The translations under genes were made by a program, and so were the position numbers. A stretch of 37,379 nucleotides of DNA. Origin: an uncultured archaeon (lineage in GTDB: Archaea; Altiarchaeota; Altiarchaeia; IMC4; SCGC-AAA252-I15). This document shows, in pieces, positions 16,515 through 25,259 of this stretch. The DNA is taken from NCBI GenBank assembly GCA_902384455.1, contig CABMCB010000077.1:1-37379 (forward strand), read 5' to 3'. The first letter of the stretch is position 1; the number at the start of each line of letters is the position of its first letter. Under the pieces are notes generated by a model, which saw only the letters and a list, made by a program, of their open reading frames with translations, did no database searches and was not told the origin of the DNA.

Positions 16515-17465
16515 CTATTGGTTCTGGAAGATTTTCTTCAGGAGTTCGTAGCTTGCTTCCTCATCTTGAGCGCAGAACACCTCCGCGCCAGGAAACCCCT
16601 TTTTAGCTTCATCGATTCCGCCCGCACTTTTGTCGTTTATGGCCACAGTAACAGGAACGGAAAACAAAGTCCTAATCTCCTCAAGAAGACTTATCTGCGG
16701 CGCAAGCGACTGAGTCGGGTCAACAAGAAACAGTATCCTGTGAGCAAGATGCTTCAAAGCAAGAACAGCCTCCCTCTCCACCGGATTACGCCTGGAAAGC
16801 GGCCTGTCCAGAAGCCCCGGCGAATCCACAACCTGATAAGTGGCATGCCTAATCTTCCTCCTCCCAATCAGAATCTGCTGCGTAGTAAAAGGATAAGCCG
16901 CTATCTTCACCTTAGCCCCAGTCAAGGCCCGCACGAAAGTGCTTTTGCCGGCGTTAGGGTAGCCGGCGACGACCACGGTCGGCTGGTCTTTGACGCTTGG
17001 GAAATCCAACAGCGCCATCTTGATTACAATCAGCTTATCAAGGTCCTTGGAAACCCTGTTGACTATGCTTGCGCACCTGCCCTGAAAATGAACGCTTGCA
17101 GTGTCGTCTCCGTTTCTCACGTCCCTTAAGGACTCCTGCTTCACCCGTTCAATCGCGTTTGCCGCCCAGTGTATTGCGCCCAAATGTTTTTTGTAAGCGT
17201 CTTTACCGACCTTAAGCGACAGAAGCTCCTGCTCGAAAGGCGGAAGCTGCTCAAACGAAGGGAATTTGTCTACGACCTCCTCAAGCCGCGTCTGAATCAA
17301 AACAGCAGACGCCTTAATGCGCTCCTCGTCCGCGCCCCTCATCCTCTTTTCGCGCGGCTTATGCTTAGACTCGCTGCGCTTAAGGCGCGCCTTCTTAGCG
17401 CCGGATCTGAAGGCGATGCCAATCAAATCCTCGGCGGAATGAACGTAAGGAAGAGTCTCAAACAT
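16515..17465 (-). CDS. Nog1-like GTPase with atypical G4 motif
   Basis: This 316-residue protein has an N-terminal helical region (to about 160) followed by a GTPase domain of the Obg/Nog1 group: G1 GYPNAGKS (168-175), a switch I segment AAYPFTTQ, and G3 DSPGLLDRP (from 214). Nog1 proteins act in large-subunit ribosome assembly, and the N-terminal helical bundle fits that family. The G4 motif that fixes guanine specificity should read NKxD; here the corresponding region is INDKSAGG (276-283), where the order of Asn, Asp and Lys is altered. Guanine preference may be weakened. A minus-strand TATA element about 28 bases upstream predicts a leaderless message. Confidence 0.8.
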   Translation of the reverse strand: MFETLPYVHSAEDLIGIAFRSGAKKARLKRSESKHKPREKRMRGADEERIKASAVLIQTRLEEVVDKFPSFEQLPPFEQELLSLKVGKDAYKKHLGAIHWAANAIERVKQESLRDVRNGDDTASVHFQGRCASIVNRVSKDLDKLIVIKMALLDFPSVKDQPTVVVAGYPNAGKSTFVRALTGAKVKIAAYPFTTQQILIGRRKIRHATYQVVDSPGLLDRPLSRRNPVEREAVLALKHLAHRILFLVDPTQSLAPQISLLEEIRTLFSVPVTVAINDKSAGGIDEAKKGFPGAEVFCAQDEEASYELLKKIFQNQ

Positions 17466-17543
17466 GTCGCTTACTAATCAACCTGCAAGATAATAACCCC
17501 AAAACGAAGTACTCTTCATCAAAACCCTCATAGGTGCGTAAAA

Positions 17544-18011
17544 ATGCCCAACGAAACATGCTGCAAGCCGTTTGACTCGGCCAAATGGGACCAAAAGGAA
17601 ATTCTGTGGGAAAACAAACCGTTCATAAAAGACCACGTGCGAAGCCTCTTCCACATACCCCTAAACTTCGGGCAGGTCGTCACAAGAAACATGAAGAAGA
17701 TTGAGGACTCAGGCCAGAAATCTGACGACTCCATAATGCTCACTGACGAAAATTCCCTCTGGGGCGCAGACGTCTACGTATCAATCGACAAAGAAATTCC
17801 CGGCGCAAAAATCGAAAAAATATCGGGAACATTCCTAACCAAAGTCTTCGAAGGCCCATTCGGCAGCATGCGCAAATGGATTAAGGAAATGCAGGACTAC
17901 GCAAAATCAAAAGGGAAGACGCCTAAACGACTACTCTTCTACTACACGACATGCCCCAAATGCGCTAAAAAATACGGGAAAAACTACGTCGTAATACTCG
18001 CCGAAACATAA
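17544..18011 (+). CDS. Conserved small protein with C-terminal CxxC motif
   Basis: This 155-residue protein resembles a small soluble family found in bacteria and archaea whose function I do not know. It has a Cys pair near the start (TCCKPF, residues 5-10), conserved aromatic segments (SAKWDQKEILWENKPF, then HIPLNFGQVVTRNMKKI) and a terminal strand-hairpin with YYTTCPKCAKKYGKNY. The CPKC pair plus the N-terminal cysteines could bind zinc or a cluster. The middle, IMLTDENSLWGADVYVSID, is acidic and probably lines a pocket. It is flanked by its own short gaps and does not overlap neighbours. Confidence 0.7.
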   Translation: MPNETCCKPFDSAKWDQKEILWENKPFIKDHVRSLFHIPLNFGQVVTRNMKKIEDSGQKSDDSIMLTDENSLWGADVYVSIDKEIPGAKIEKISGTFLTKVFEGPFGSMRKWIKEMQDYAKSKGKTPKRLLFYYTTCPKCAKKYGKNYVVILAET

Positions 18012-18072
18012 CGGCGCCGCAAACCAATAACCCAAACCTGATTTAATCCAGCACCGCGAAAAGATAACGCCA

Positions 18073-19170
18073 ATGCCAAACCTAATCTGCATAAGCGACA
18101 GCCACCTCGGATTCCGCCACCGTCTCAAAACCCAACGCCTCAAAGACTACGCACGCTGCTTCACGGAAGCAGTGGAAAAAGGCCGCCTGCTTGACCCGGG
18201 GGTGTTTCTTTTTGGCGGAGACTTGTTCCACCACGTAAGCCCCGACCCCAAAAGCGTCGCGGTGGTATTCAAGACTCTGATGACACTCGCCGACGAATAC
18301 CCCGTCGTAGTGCTCGTCGGAAACCACGAGATAGCCGGACACCTTGGCACGTCGCTGTCGCCTGTGGCGGGACTGCTTCACGAGAACATCCACGTTCTAA
18401 CGACGGAAAACCCCCATGCAGTGATTGCAGTCGGCGGGGAAAAAGTCGGATTCCACGGATTCCAATTCATCCGCGGCAGAAAAACCGCCGAAGAGGCGCT
18501 TCTCAAAATAACCCAGGAACTGCCGAAAGCCGACAAACACATACTCGCCATACACCAGGCAGTAGAAGGATACCTCTCCCCATTCGAACTAAGCGCAAGA
18601 GCCTTACAAGAAGCCGCGTCAAACTACGACCTCATAGTGATAGGTCACGTCCACAAGCACCAGCCGATAAAAGAAGTCGACTCAACCCCATCATACTACA
18701 TCGGAAGCACTGAACGCACAAGCTTCTCTGAACACCTGAATCCGGCAGGATTCCTCGCATTCGACCTATCTGACCTAAAGAAAAAACCGAAGCACACCCC
18801 AGTTTCGGCGGCATCAATGCGCTCAATAAAAATGAAGCTCGGCCGACTAAAGCCAGATGAAATAAACAAAAAAATAGATGAAGCCATAGAAGAAAACAAT
18901 AATTGCTCTCTCCTATCAATAGACGCCGAAGCCGACGTGGACGGAGACTACATGAGCGTCCGACGCAACTGGGAAGAAACATACCCCAACTTCACAATAC
19001 TGGACGTCCGCATAACACCCCCAACAAAAGAAACAACGGAATTCACATTCGAACAATCAGAAATAAACGAAGACACCGTCCGCCAATACCTCAAAAAAAC
19101 CAAACTAGACGCAGACAAAGAACTCGCAGAACTCACAATAGAACTCTACAACAAACACGCCCGCCCATGA
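18073..19170 (+). CDS. mre11: Mre11-family DNA double-strand-break nuclease
   Basis: This 365-residue protein carries the calcineurin-like phosphoesterase motifs of Mre11/SbcD: DSHLG (9-13), GGDLFH (48-53), VGNHE (82-86), an AIHQ motif and GHVHKH near residue 190. These bind two manganese ions for exonuclease and endonuclease activity at broken DNA ends. The C-terminal 120 residues form the capping and Rad50-binding region and are more diverged. Usually rad50 is adjacent, often with herA and nurA. Here the partner is radB, joined by an ATGA overlap, so break resection and recombinase loading may be co-expressed. A TATA element (gatttaat) lies about 30 bases upstream. Confidence 0.9.
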   Translation: MPNLICISDSHLGFRHRLKTQRLKDYARCFTEAVEKGRLLDPGVFLFGGDLFHHVSPDPKSVAVVFKTLMTLADEYPVVVLVGNHEIAGHLGTSLSPVAGLLHENIHVLTTENPHAVIAVGGEKVGFHGFQFIRGRKTAEEALLKITQELPKADKHILAIHQAVEGYLSPFELSARALQEAASNYDLIVIGHVHKHQPIKEVDSTPSYYIGSTERTSFSEHLNPAGFLAFDLSDLKKKPKHTPVSAASMRSIKMKLGRLKPDEINKKIDEAIEENNNCSLLSIDAEADVDGDYMSVRRNWEETYPNFTILDVRITPPTKETTEFTFEQSEINEDTVRQYLKKTKLDADKELAELTIELYNKHARP

Positions 19171-19886
19171 CACAAGTACACCCCGTATTCGACCCACTAC
19201 TTGGCGGCCAACTACAACCCGAAGTCGTAACGCTCGTCTACGGACCCCCTGCGTCCGGCAAAACAAACTTCTCCCTAATGGCCGCAGCAAAAGCCGCGGA
19301 AAAAGGGACGGTGATATACGTTGATCCTGAAGGCGGATTCAGTCCCGAACGATTCCGGCAAATCGCGGGGAAAAAATCCGACACGCTGTCAAAAAACATA
19401 CTTCTGCGCCGCCCCCACACCTTCGAGGAGCAGACCAAAGACATAGAGAACCTCGCCGCAGAAGTCGAGAAAAGAAACATTTCGCTCGTCATAGTCGACG
19501 GCATAGCAATGCTATACCGCGTGGAAGAAGGACGCGACATAAAGGCATTGGGAAGAAACCTCGCGCACCTGCTAAGGATAGCCAGGAAATACCAGCTGCC
19601 GGTGCTCGCCACAAACCAAGTATACCAAGACCCCGAAACCAAACGCAACGTACCAGTCGGAGGCCAACTGCTTTCTTACTGGTGCAAAGTAATCGTTGAG
19701 CTCGACTTCATCGACGACATACGCGTGGCGACATTGCGCAAACACCTGCATCAGCCGGAAGGACTGTCAGTCGCCTACAGGATAACACAAGAAGGTGTTG
19801 AAGCCCTCGGAGAAATGCAGCTAAGAAGCAGCCTAAAACCGCCGTTCCTTTCAACAGCGATCCGAATGCTCAAAAGAAGGAAATAA
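19167..19886 (+). CDS. radB: RadB, RecA/RadA-family recombination mediator
   Basis: This 239-residue RecA-fold ATPase lacks the N-terminal helix-hairpin-helix of RadA, which defines RadB, a euryarchaeal paralogue that assists RadA in recombination. Walker A is GPPASGKT (26-33); Walker B is LVIVDGIAML; a conserved ATNQVYQD lies after it and the C-terminus is basic (RMLKRRK). I start at the ATG 19167 that overlaps the mre11 stop. The frame runs open further upstream inside mre11, but that part is arginine-rich noise. Its stop abuts the alaS stop directly. Confidence 0.93.
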   Translation: MTQVHPVFDPLLGGQLQPEVVTLVYGPPASGKTNFSLMAAAKAAEKGTVIYVDPEGGFSPERFRQIAGKKSDTLSKNILLRRPHTFEEQTKDIENLAAEVEKRNISLVIVDGIAMLYRVEEGRDIKALGRNLAHLLRIARKYQLPVLATNQVYQDPETKRNVPVGGQLLSYWCKVIVELDFIDDIRVATLRKHLHQPEGLSVAYRITQEGVEALGEMQLRSSLKPPFLSTAIRMLKRRK

Positions 19887-22784
19887 TCAGACCTTAAATC
19901 CGCTGAATTTCTCTTGCGCACCATCCGACTTCCCGCCGCCCAGACCCCCCCTAGCGTCGCCGCGCCCCCCGCCCCCAAGCTCCTTAGATAAACGAGCCAC
20001 GACCTCACCCGCATCCCTCTTAACGTCGCTTGAAGCAGCCACAACATTCACCTTAGGCCCGTCCACATTCAGGATAAGCAGGAAACGGCCGGGCTTTTCA
20101 GTCAGCTGCTTGGCCGTCTCAGTAAGCTGCTTGACGTTGACTGCGTGCGTCACATGCTTGACTGCTAAGGAGGAAGAAAACTTCTTTTCTATTTCCGCGG
20201 CGATATCGCCGGCAGACTTCTCCCCCTCCTTAGAAAGAATCTTCTCCGACTCCTTCCAAGCATCAAACAAAGCTACACAACTTTCAGGCAAAGTTCCGGC
20301 ACTCTTAACCGCGGCAGGCTTCAACCCAAGAGCCGCCAACTTCCCATTCCTCTCCCGCAATTCCTTAATGAAACGCTCAATTGTCGGCGGAATCTTATCC
20401 GGCTGAACCTTAAGCAGACGGCTGATAGAGGCGACATCCTCCACAGGATTAACCGGCGCAACAAACGCAAAACCCGCCTCATCAAGCAACTTCACAACCT
20501 GCTGCGCCAAACCAGACTCAACGTCAGACAACATCTTAGCGGCCTCTCCCGCCTTGAATTCTATCCGTACGACGCCGTCTTGTATGCGTTTGGCGCGAAC
20601 GATCTTTATGACTTCCGCCTCGCTCGTGTTGTTAAGGTGAGTTCCTCCGCAGGCTTCAGCGTCAACGCCTGGAATGTCTATGACTCGGAGAGTAAGGCCT
20701 GGTACTGCTCCTCCCTGGTAGAGCGTGAAACCGTATTTCCTCTCTGCTTCGTCTCGCGGCAAAATAAGCTTGTTTACGGGATGAGCTTCTTTGACTATCT
20801 TGTTCGCTTCATCCTCTATGCGCTTAAGTTCATCCGAAGAAACCGCTTTGTAATGAGTCACGTCCAATCGCGCCATGTCGACGCTCTTGTTGGCTCCCGC
20901 CTGCCATATGTGCGGCCCCAAAACCCTCTTTGCGGCGGCGTTGACTATGTGTGTTGAGGTGTGGTGCTGCATCAGCTGGCGTCTTCTGCCGCCGTCTATT
21001 TCTCCGATGACTTCGGCGCCCATCATGTACGCCATTCGCAGCGTAGTGGGGGTTTCAACGCGGTGAAGAACAACACCCTTGCCGGCTTTTTGAACGTCGA
21101 GCACTCGTACTCCGTTGAGCGTTCCAACGTCCTTCTCCTGGCCGCCTCCTTCAGGGTAAAAAAGCGTCTGGTCTAGGATTACCCAGTCGCCTAGTACGGC
21201 GAGCGCGTTGGCCGTAAACGACGTTTTTCCGTAGTATTCGGGGTCGTAGTACAACGGGTTTGTTTCCTGTATGCCTTCTGTCGGAGGAAGCTCTATCTTT
21301 ACTTCCTCCTTGCGGGCGTCTTGGTGGCGCTGCTCCACAAGCTGATAGAAATTGTCTGGCACGAGGATATCCTGCTTGATTGACTTAATCAGATCCGGGG
21401 GAATCCCCTGGCTGTCGTAGAGCTCCACAAGTCGGTCTGCGGTGAATTCAATCTTGGATTCAACCAACTTCCTGACGATGGCGTCGCCCTTCTTTCTGCC
21501 TTCTCGGTAACGCTCGTGCTCAACCGAGATGATGTCCATCAAGCTCCCAGTGTCCTTAAGATCAGTGAACCAGCTTCCGAACTCCTTAACGTGCTCCTCA
21601 AGGACATCCTCAAGCTCAACGTCAAAGCCATACTCGTCTATGAAACCCCAGCACCTGCGCAAAAGATTCCTCAAGTTATATCCGCCGCCCACGTTGCTGG
21701 GAAGCGCCCCGTCGTGAACGGCGACAAGAACATTCCTCGTATGCTCGCCGATTGCGTAAATGGCGCGCATCTTAAACACCTCCTTCTTGAGTTCCGCGAT
21801 AGGCACATCAAGGTCACCAGCAACCTGCGCCCAAACGCCACCAACGTCATCAACCTCATCAACATTAAGAAGCCCCGCATAACGCGCAAAAGGCGCCCAC
21901 AACCTCTTGTCCGGCGAAACGCCCGTTTTCCCGTACAAAAACTTCATAACCTTAGGGAAAACAGTGTCGTAACTCATAGGCACACCCTGACTAAACCAAC
22001 TCCACCGCTCAAGACCCGCGCCCATATCAATGACCCGCGTCTTCAACTCACGGTGACTCCCATCAGGCAACAACTCATACTGCATATAAACCTGATTCCC
22101 CAACTCCAAGCCCCTGCTGAAAAACTCCATACTCGGCCCGAAATTCCCGCCGCCAGCCCACACGTCCTCATGATAAACAATCTCATGCGCAGGAATACCC
22201 AGTCCCTTAGTCAAAAACTCATGCATCTGCAAGATGCCCTCATCCTTGAAATACACATACTTCTTCTCAGTGTTGAACGTATGCTGACCCACCATGATAA
22301 AACCCGTATAATGACGGCCGGTAATGCCCACCGAATCGATGTCCTGAAACCTAAGGCAAAACTGCGGCTCCAAAACAGCAGGGGCCGGAGGAGCCATCTC
22401 ACCCGCAACGACATACGGCTGGAAATCGTTGATTCCCGCGCTCACAAAATACAAATCCTCATACCACCTGCACACCACAGGATACCTCTGTATGGGAACA
22501 TAATCCCACTTCCTGAACGTGTCAACGTAAACGTCCCACGCCTCCTTATACCCAAACGGCTTCCTCGTCAGACGCTCCCCAATAAACCTGTAACCCCCAC
22601 TGCAAGAAGGCTCATCGCAGACCGTGCGGTCAGGCTGAGCAGTCCAAAAACCCCTCCCGCAACAAGAGCAAACCCTACGTTCAAAACCCACACTCCTCAA
22701 ACTCTTCACGGGATAATACTTCTCAAACTCCCTGTGGAAAACCGGCTTCATCTGCGCCTTAACAGCGCGAAAATCCATCGCCAT
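19887..22784 (-). CDS. alaS: Alanyl-tRNA synthetase, archaeal type
   Basis: This 965-residue enzyme charges tRNA-Ala and edits mischarged Ser and Gly. The N-terminal zinc-ribbon-like cysteines (39, 41, 42, 56, 61) before the class II core are typical of archaeal AlaRS. The core includes FVSAGINDFQPYVVAGE and RVIDMGAGLERW. The editing site has HHTSTH (607-612) and CGGTH (712-716). The C-terminal DHHA1 domain ends in a glycine-rich tail with GGGGRGDARGGLGGG. A second in-frame ATG lies two codons in, and either could start. The coding strand is G/T-rich in the 5' half and near the 3' end, with an A/C-leaning block between about 20560 and 21500. Confidence 0.97.
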   Translation of the reverse strand: MAMDFRAVKAQMKPVFHREFEKYYPVKSLRSVGFERRVCSCCGRGFWTAQPDRTVCDEPSCSGGYRFIGERLTRKPFGYKEAWDVYVDTFRKWDYVPIQRYPVVCRWYEDLYFVSAGINDFQPYVVAGEMAPPAPAVLEPQFCLRFQDIDSVGITGRHYTGFIMVGQHTFNTEKKYVYFKDEGILQMHEFLTKGLGIPAHEIVYHEDVWAGGGNFGPSMEFFSRGLELGNQVYMQYELLPDGSHRELKTRVIDMGAGLERWSWFSQGVPMSYDTVFPKVMKFLYGKTGVSPDKRLWAPFARYAGLLNVDEVDDVGGVWAQVAGDLDVPIAELKKEVFKMRAIYAIGEHTRNVLVAVHDGALPSNVGGGYNLRNLLRRCWGFIDEYGFDVELEDVLEEHVKEFGSWFTDLKDTGSLMDIISVEHERYREGRKKGDAIVRKLVESKIEFTADRLVELYDSQGIPPDLIKSIKQDILVPDNFYQLVEQRHQDARKEEVKIELPPTEGIQETNPLYYDPEYYGKTSFTANALAVLGDWVILDQTLFYPEGGGQEKDVGTLNGVRVLDVQKAGKGVVLHRVETPTTLRMAYMMGAEVIGEIDGGRRRQLMQHHTSTHIVNAAAKRVLGPHIWQAGANKSVDMARLDVTHYKAVSSDELKRIEDEANKIVKEAHPVNKLILPRDEAERKYGFTLYQGGAVPGLTLRVIDIPGVDAEACGGTHLNNTSEAEVIKIVRAKRIQDGVVRIEFKAGEAAKMLSDVESGLAQQVVKLLDEAGFAFVAPVNPVEDVASISRLLKVQPDKIPPTIERFIKELRERNGKLAALGLKPAAVKSAGTLPESCVALFDAWKESEKILSKEGEKSAGDIAAEIEKKFSSSLAVKHVTHAVNVKQLTETAKQLTEKPGRFLLILNVDGPKVNVVAASSDVKRDAGEVVARLSKELGGGGRGDARGGLGGGKSDGAQEKFSGFKV

Positions 22785-22895
22785 AGTACAACCAAACGCA
22801 GAATACTATTCCACACCGCCCCATAAGAATAATCCGACAACACCAAACCACAGCCACGCGTTTCTTAAATCCCACCACGTAATAACTCACCCATA

Positions 22896-23756
22896 ATGAC
22901 CCTTCGAAAAAAACTCGCAGCCCAACAATTCGTAGTCACAGCAGAACTAACACCCCCAAAAGGAACAGACATAAAACCAACACTCGAAAAACTAGAACAC
23001 CTCAAAGACGCCGACGCCATAAACATCACAGACAACAACCGCAGCATAGTAAACATGAGCGGCCTCGCATTCTCCGCGCTGCTGGTATCCCGCGGAAAAG
23101 AACCAGTGTACCAAATAACCGCCCGCGACAGAAACCGCATGGCAATACAATCCGACCTAATGGGCGCACACGCACTCGGCATACACAACATACTCGCACT
23201 ACACGGAGACGACCCCTCCAAAGGAGACAACCCGCAATCAAAAGCAGTATTCGACCTAGACACACTAGCCATACTCTCCGCGGTCTCAGCCCTAAACGAA
23301 GGATCGGACCTGGCCGGAAACAAACTAAACGCCCCAACAGACCTGTTTCCAGGCGCAGCATGCGACCCAAACAAAAAAATCGAGGAAGAGCTCGCGCGAA
23401 TGCAGGCGAAACGCAACGCAGGCGCCAGATTCTTCCAAACCCAAATATTCTACGAAGCAGACAAATTCAGTAAATTCGCAGCCGAAACATCATCGCTGGA
23501 AGTCCCCATACTCGCAGGCATAACGCCCCTCAAATCAGAGAAGATGGCAAACTTCCTAAACGAAAAAGTCAAAGGAGTCCACGTGCCAAAAGAACTAATA
23601 CAAGAAATAAAAGAAAGCGCAAACCCCGAAGAAACAGGAATAGAACAGGCGGCCCGGCTAATCAAAGACATAAAAGACGACTGCGCAGGAATACACGTTA
23701 TGACAATAGGCGGAGAGAAAAACCTGCCGAAACTCCTGAAGCTCGCAAAAATCTAA
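22896..23756 (+). CDS. metF: 5,10-methylenetetrahydrofolate reductase family protein
   Basis: This 286-residue TIM-barrel flavoprotein has the MetF signatures: FVVTAELTPPKGTD at the start of the first strand, a middle ITDNNRSIV, the FAD-contacting LALHGDDPSKGD and FFQTQIFYEADKF. MetF reduces methylene-tetrahydrofolate to methyl-tetrahydrofolate for methionine synthesis; in archaea the carrier may be a folate or a pterin analogue. No methionine synthase gene is in the window. Synonymous sites are strongly A/C throughout. The stop shares bases with the converging transporter gene (CTAA). Confidence 0.88.
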   Translation: MTLRKKLAAQQFVVTAELTPPKGTDIKPTLEKLEHLKDADAINITDNNRSIVNMSGLAFSALLVSRGKEPVYQITARDRNRMAIQSDLMGAHALGIHNILALHGDDPSKGDNPQSKAVFDLDTLAILSAVSALNEGSDLAGNKLNAPTDLFPGAACDPNKKIEEELARMQAKRNAGARFFQTQIFYEADKFSKFAAETSSLEVPILAGITPLKSEKMANFLNEKVKGVHVPKELIQEIKESANPEETGIEQAARLIKDIKDDCAGIHVMTIGGEKNLPKLLKLAKI

Positions 23757-24643
23757 TGAACGCGCCTAAGGTAAATCCTGAAGGCGATGAAAAACAACAA
23801 CTCAAAAATAGTGCCAATCGCCGCCGGAAAAGCAGCCGCCGCCCCAAACAAACCCAGCGAAATAACGGTCGCAGCACCCAGATTCTTGTAGGCCGACAAC
23901 ATAGAGTATGCGATTCTGTCGTCGGACTTCAATTTAAGGAACCCGGTCATGTGCCACACGAAGAAGCCTGAAACGAAAGTCCTCGCAAAAAGAGCCAGCG
24001 TAAGAAGAAGCATCTGAGGATTCACGGAATGCAACGCAGCGCTGTTTAAGGCGATGACAGAGTAGCTGATGACCGCAAAACAAATATTAATTACTGCCTT
24101 ATTCAACGAAAACAAACCGTCGGGAAAACGCCTCAAAACCCGCGAAACAACAAAAGGCACGATAATCATAAGGAAAAGAAGCCACAGCAGATAACCCACG
24201 TCAACGGAATTGCCCAACAAAATAACCATCAACGCCGGAGCATACAAAAGAGCCCCCGCGTAAGACAAAGCAGACGCCGAAAGAGCAGCACCCCCATTGC
24301 CGCCCAAAAGAAAAGTAAAAGGAACAACAGCCACAGCAGGAGGAACAGCGGCCATCACTGCCATACCCCTGAAATAATCTACGTTATCCCTAAGGAAAAA
24401 CCCGCACGCAAGTATGAGTCCCGAAAGAAAAACATAATTCAAAGCAAACCCTAAAAAAGCCGGTTTAATGTTAGACTGAACCTCCTTCCAACTGAAAGCA
24501 AGCTGCCTCATAGACAAACTCATAGCCAAAACCAACGCCGGAACAATAAGGCCGCTCGTGAAAGACGCCCCTGCCGGGACTACCAACGCCAAAATGATGG
24601 CCGCAGAAAAGACTAGGCTGCTGTCTTCAACGTAGCGCCGCAT
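23753..24643 (-). CDS. BASS-family (bile acid:sodium symporter-like) transporter
   Basis: This 296-residue protein consists almost entirely of nine or ten membrane helices. The internal repeats, the VPPAVAVVPFTFLLGG crossover and LSAYKNLGAATVISLG resemble the conserved helix-break motifs of the BASS/SBF and arsenite-transporter-like superfamily. Substrates in that group include bile acids, pantoate, pyruvate and arsenite, and I cannot choose between them. I use the ATG at 24641-24643; the open frame continues 21 codons upstream but would then cover the divergent rdgB start. Its stop overlaps that of metF by four bases. Confidence 0.7.
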   Translation of the reverse strand: MRRYVEDSSLVFSAAIILALVVPAGASFTSGLIVPALVLAMSLSMRQLAFSWKEVQSNIKPAFLGFALNYVFLSGLILACGFFLRDNVDYFRGMAVMAAVPPAVAVVPFTFLLGGNGGAALSASALSYAGALLYAPALMVILLGNSVDVGYLLWLLFLMIIVPFVVSRVLRRFPDGLFSLNKAVINICFAVISYSVIALNSAALHSVNPQMLLLTLALFARTFVSGFFVWHMTGFLKLKSDDRIAYSMLSAYKNLGAATVISLGLFGAAAAFPAAIGTIFELLFFIAFRIYLRRVH

Positions 24644-24683
24644 TTTTTTACCTGAAAAAGAACATACTCCTTTCAACGGAAAA

Positions 24684-25259
24684 ATGAAGACTGTGTTGTT
24701 TGCCACGGGAAACGCCCATAAAATAGAGGAAGCAAACGAGGCCGCGCAAAAGTACGGCGTAAGATTCAGGCAGGTGAAATGCGGTCACCCTGAAATAAGG
24801 GCTGACTTCGTGGACGAAGTGGCTAAGGACAGTGTTCTCGGCTGCTATGCTCAAATCAAAAAACCTTTGATAGTAGAAGACACTGGGTTGTTCATAGACT
24901 CATTAAACGGGTTTCCTGGAGTTTACAGCGCCCACATATACAGGCTGCTTGGAAACAAGGGGATACTCCGGTTGCTGTCGGACTCTAAAGACCGCCGCGC
25001 AACATTCCACTGCGCGATATCTTACGCCGACGAAAAAGGAGTCAAAACGTTCCTGGGTAGCGTACCTGGAACCATAACGACCGAAGAACGCGGCGAAGGA
25101 GGATTCGGATACGACCCCATATTCCTCCCCGCCGGATACGCTAAGACGTGGGGCGAAGACCGCTTGGCAAAAAAGAACCTAAGCCACCGAGTCAAAGCCG
25201 TAGAATCATTGTGTAAATGGCTTAACCAGCAGGCTCCTCCTGGCCGTAAACCGCAATAA
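24684..25259 (+). CDS. rdgB: XTP/dITP diphosphatase (Ham1/RdgB)
   Basis: This 191-residue pyrophosphatase removes non-canonical purine triphosphates (XTP, ITP, dITP) from nucleotide pools. Motifs are intact: FATGNAHKIEE (6-16) for the phosphate groove, VEDTGLFIDSLNGFPGVYSA with Asp66, GEGGFGYDPIF and the LSHRVKA base-recognition segment. The C-terminal tail QQAPPGRKPQ is encoded in the 38 bases that overlap the convergent surface-protein gene. Confidence 0.95.
   Translation: MKTVLFATGNAHKIEEANEAAQKYGVRFRQVKCGHPEIRADFVDEVAKDSVLGCYAQIKKPLIVEDTGLFIDSLNGFPGVYSAHIYRLLGNKGILRLLSDSKDRRATFHCAISYADEKGVKTFLGSVPGTITTEERGEGGFGYDPIFLPAGYAKTWGEDRLAKKNLSHRVKAVESLCKWLNQQAPPGRKPQ

Noticed and set aside
18903-19166. 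Upstream extension of radB inside mre11
   Set aside because: The added residues are Arg/Asn-rich noise. The ATG at 19167 overlapping the mre11 stop gives the correct RadB N-terminus.
21516-22826. 436-codon open frame on the plus strand opposite alaS
   Set aside because: It is an arginine-, proline- and asparagine-rich shadow of a clear alaS gene. The A/C-rich strand there is simply poor in stop codons.
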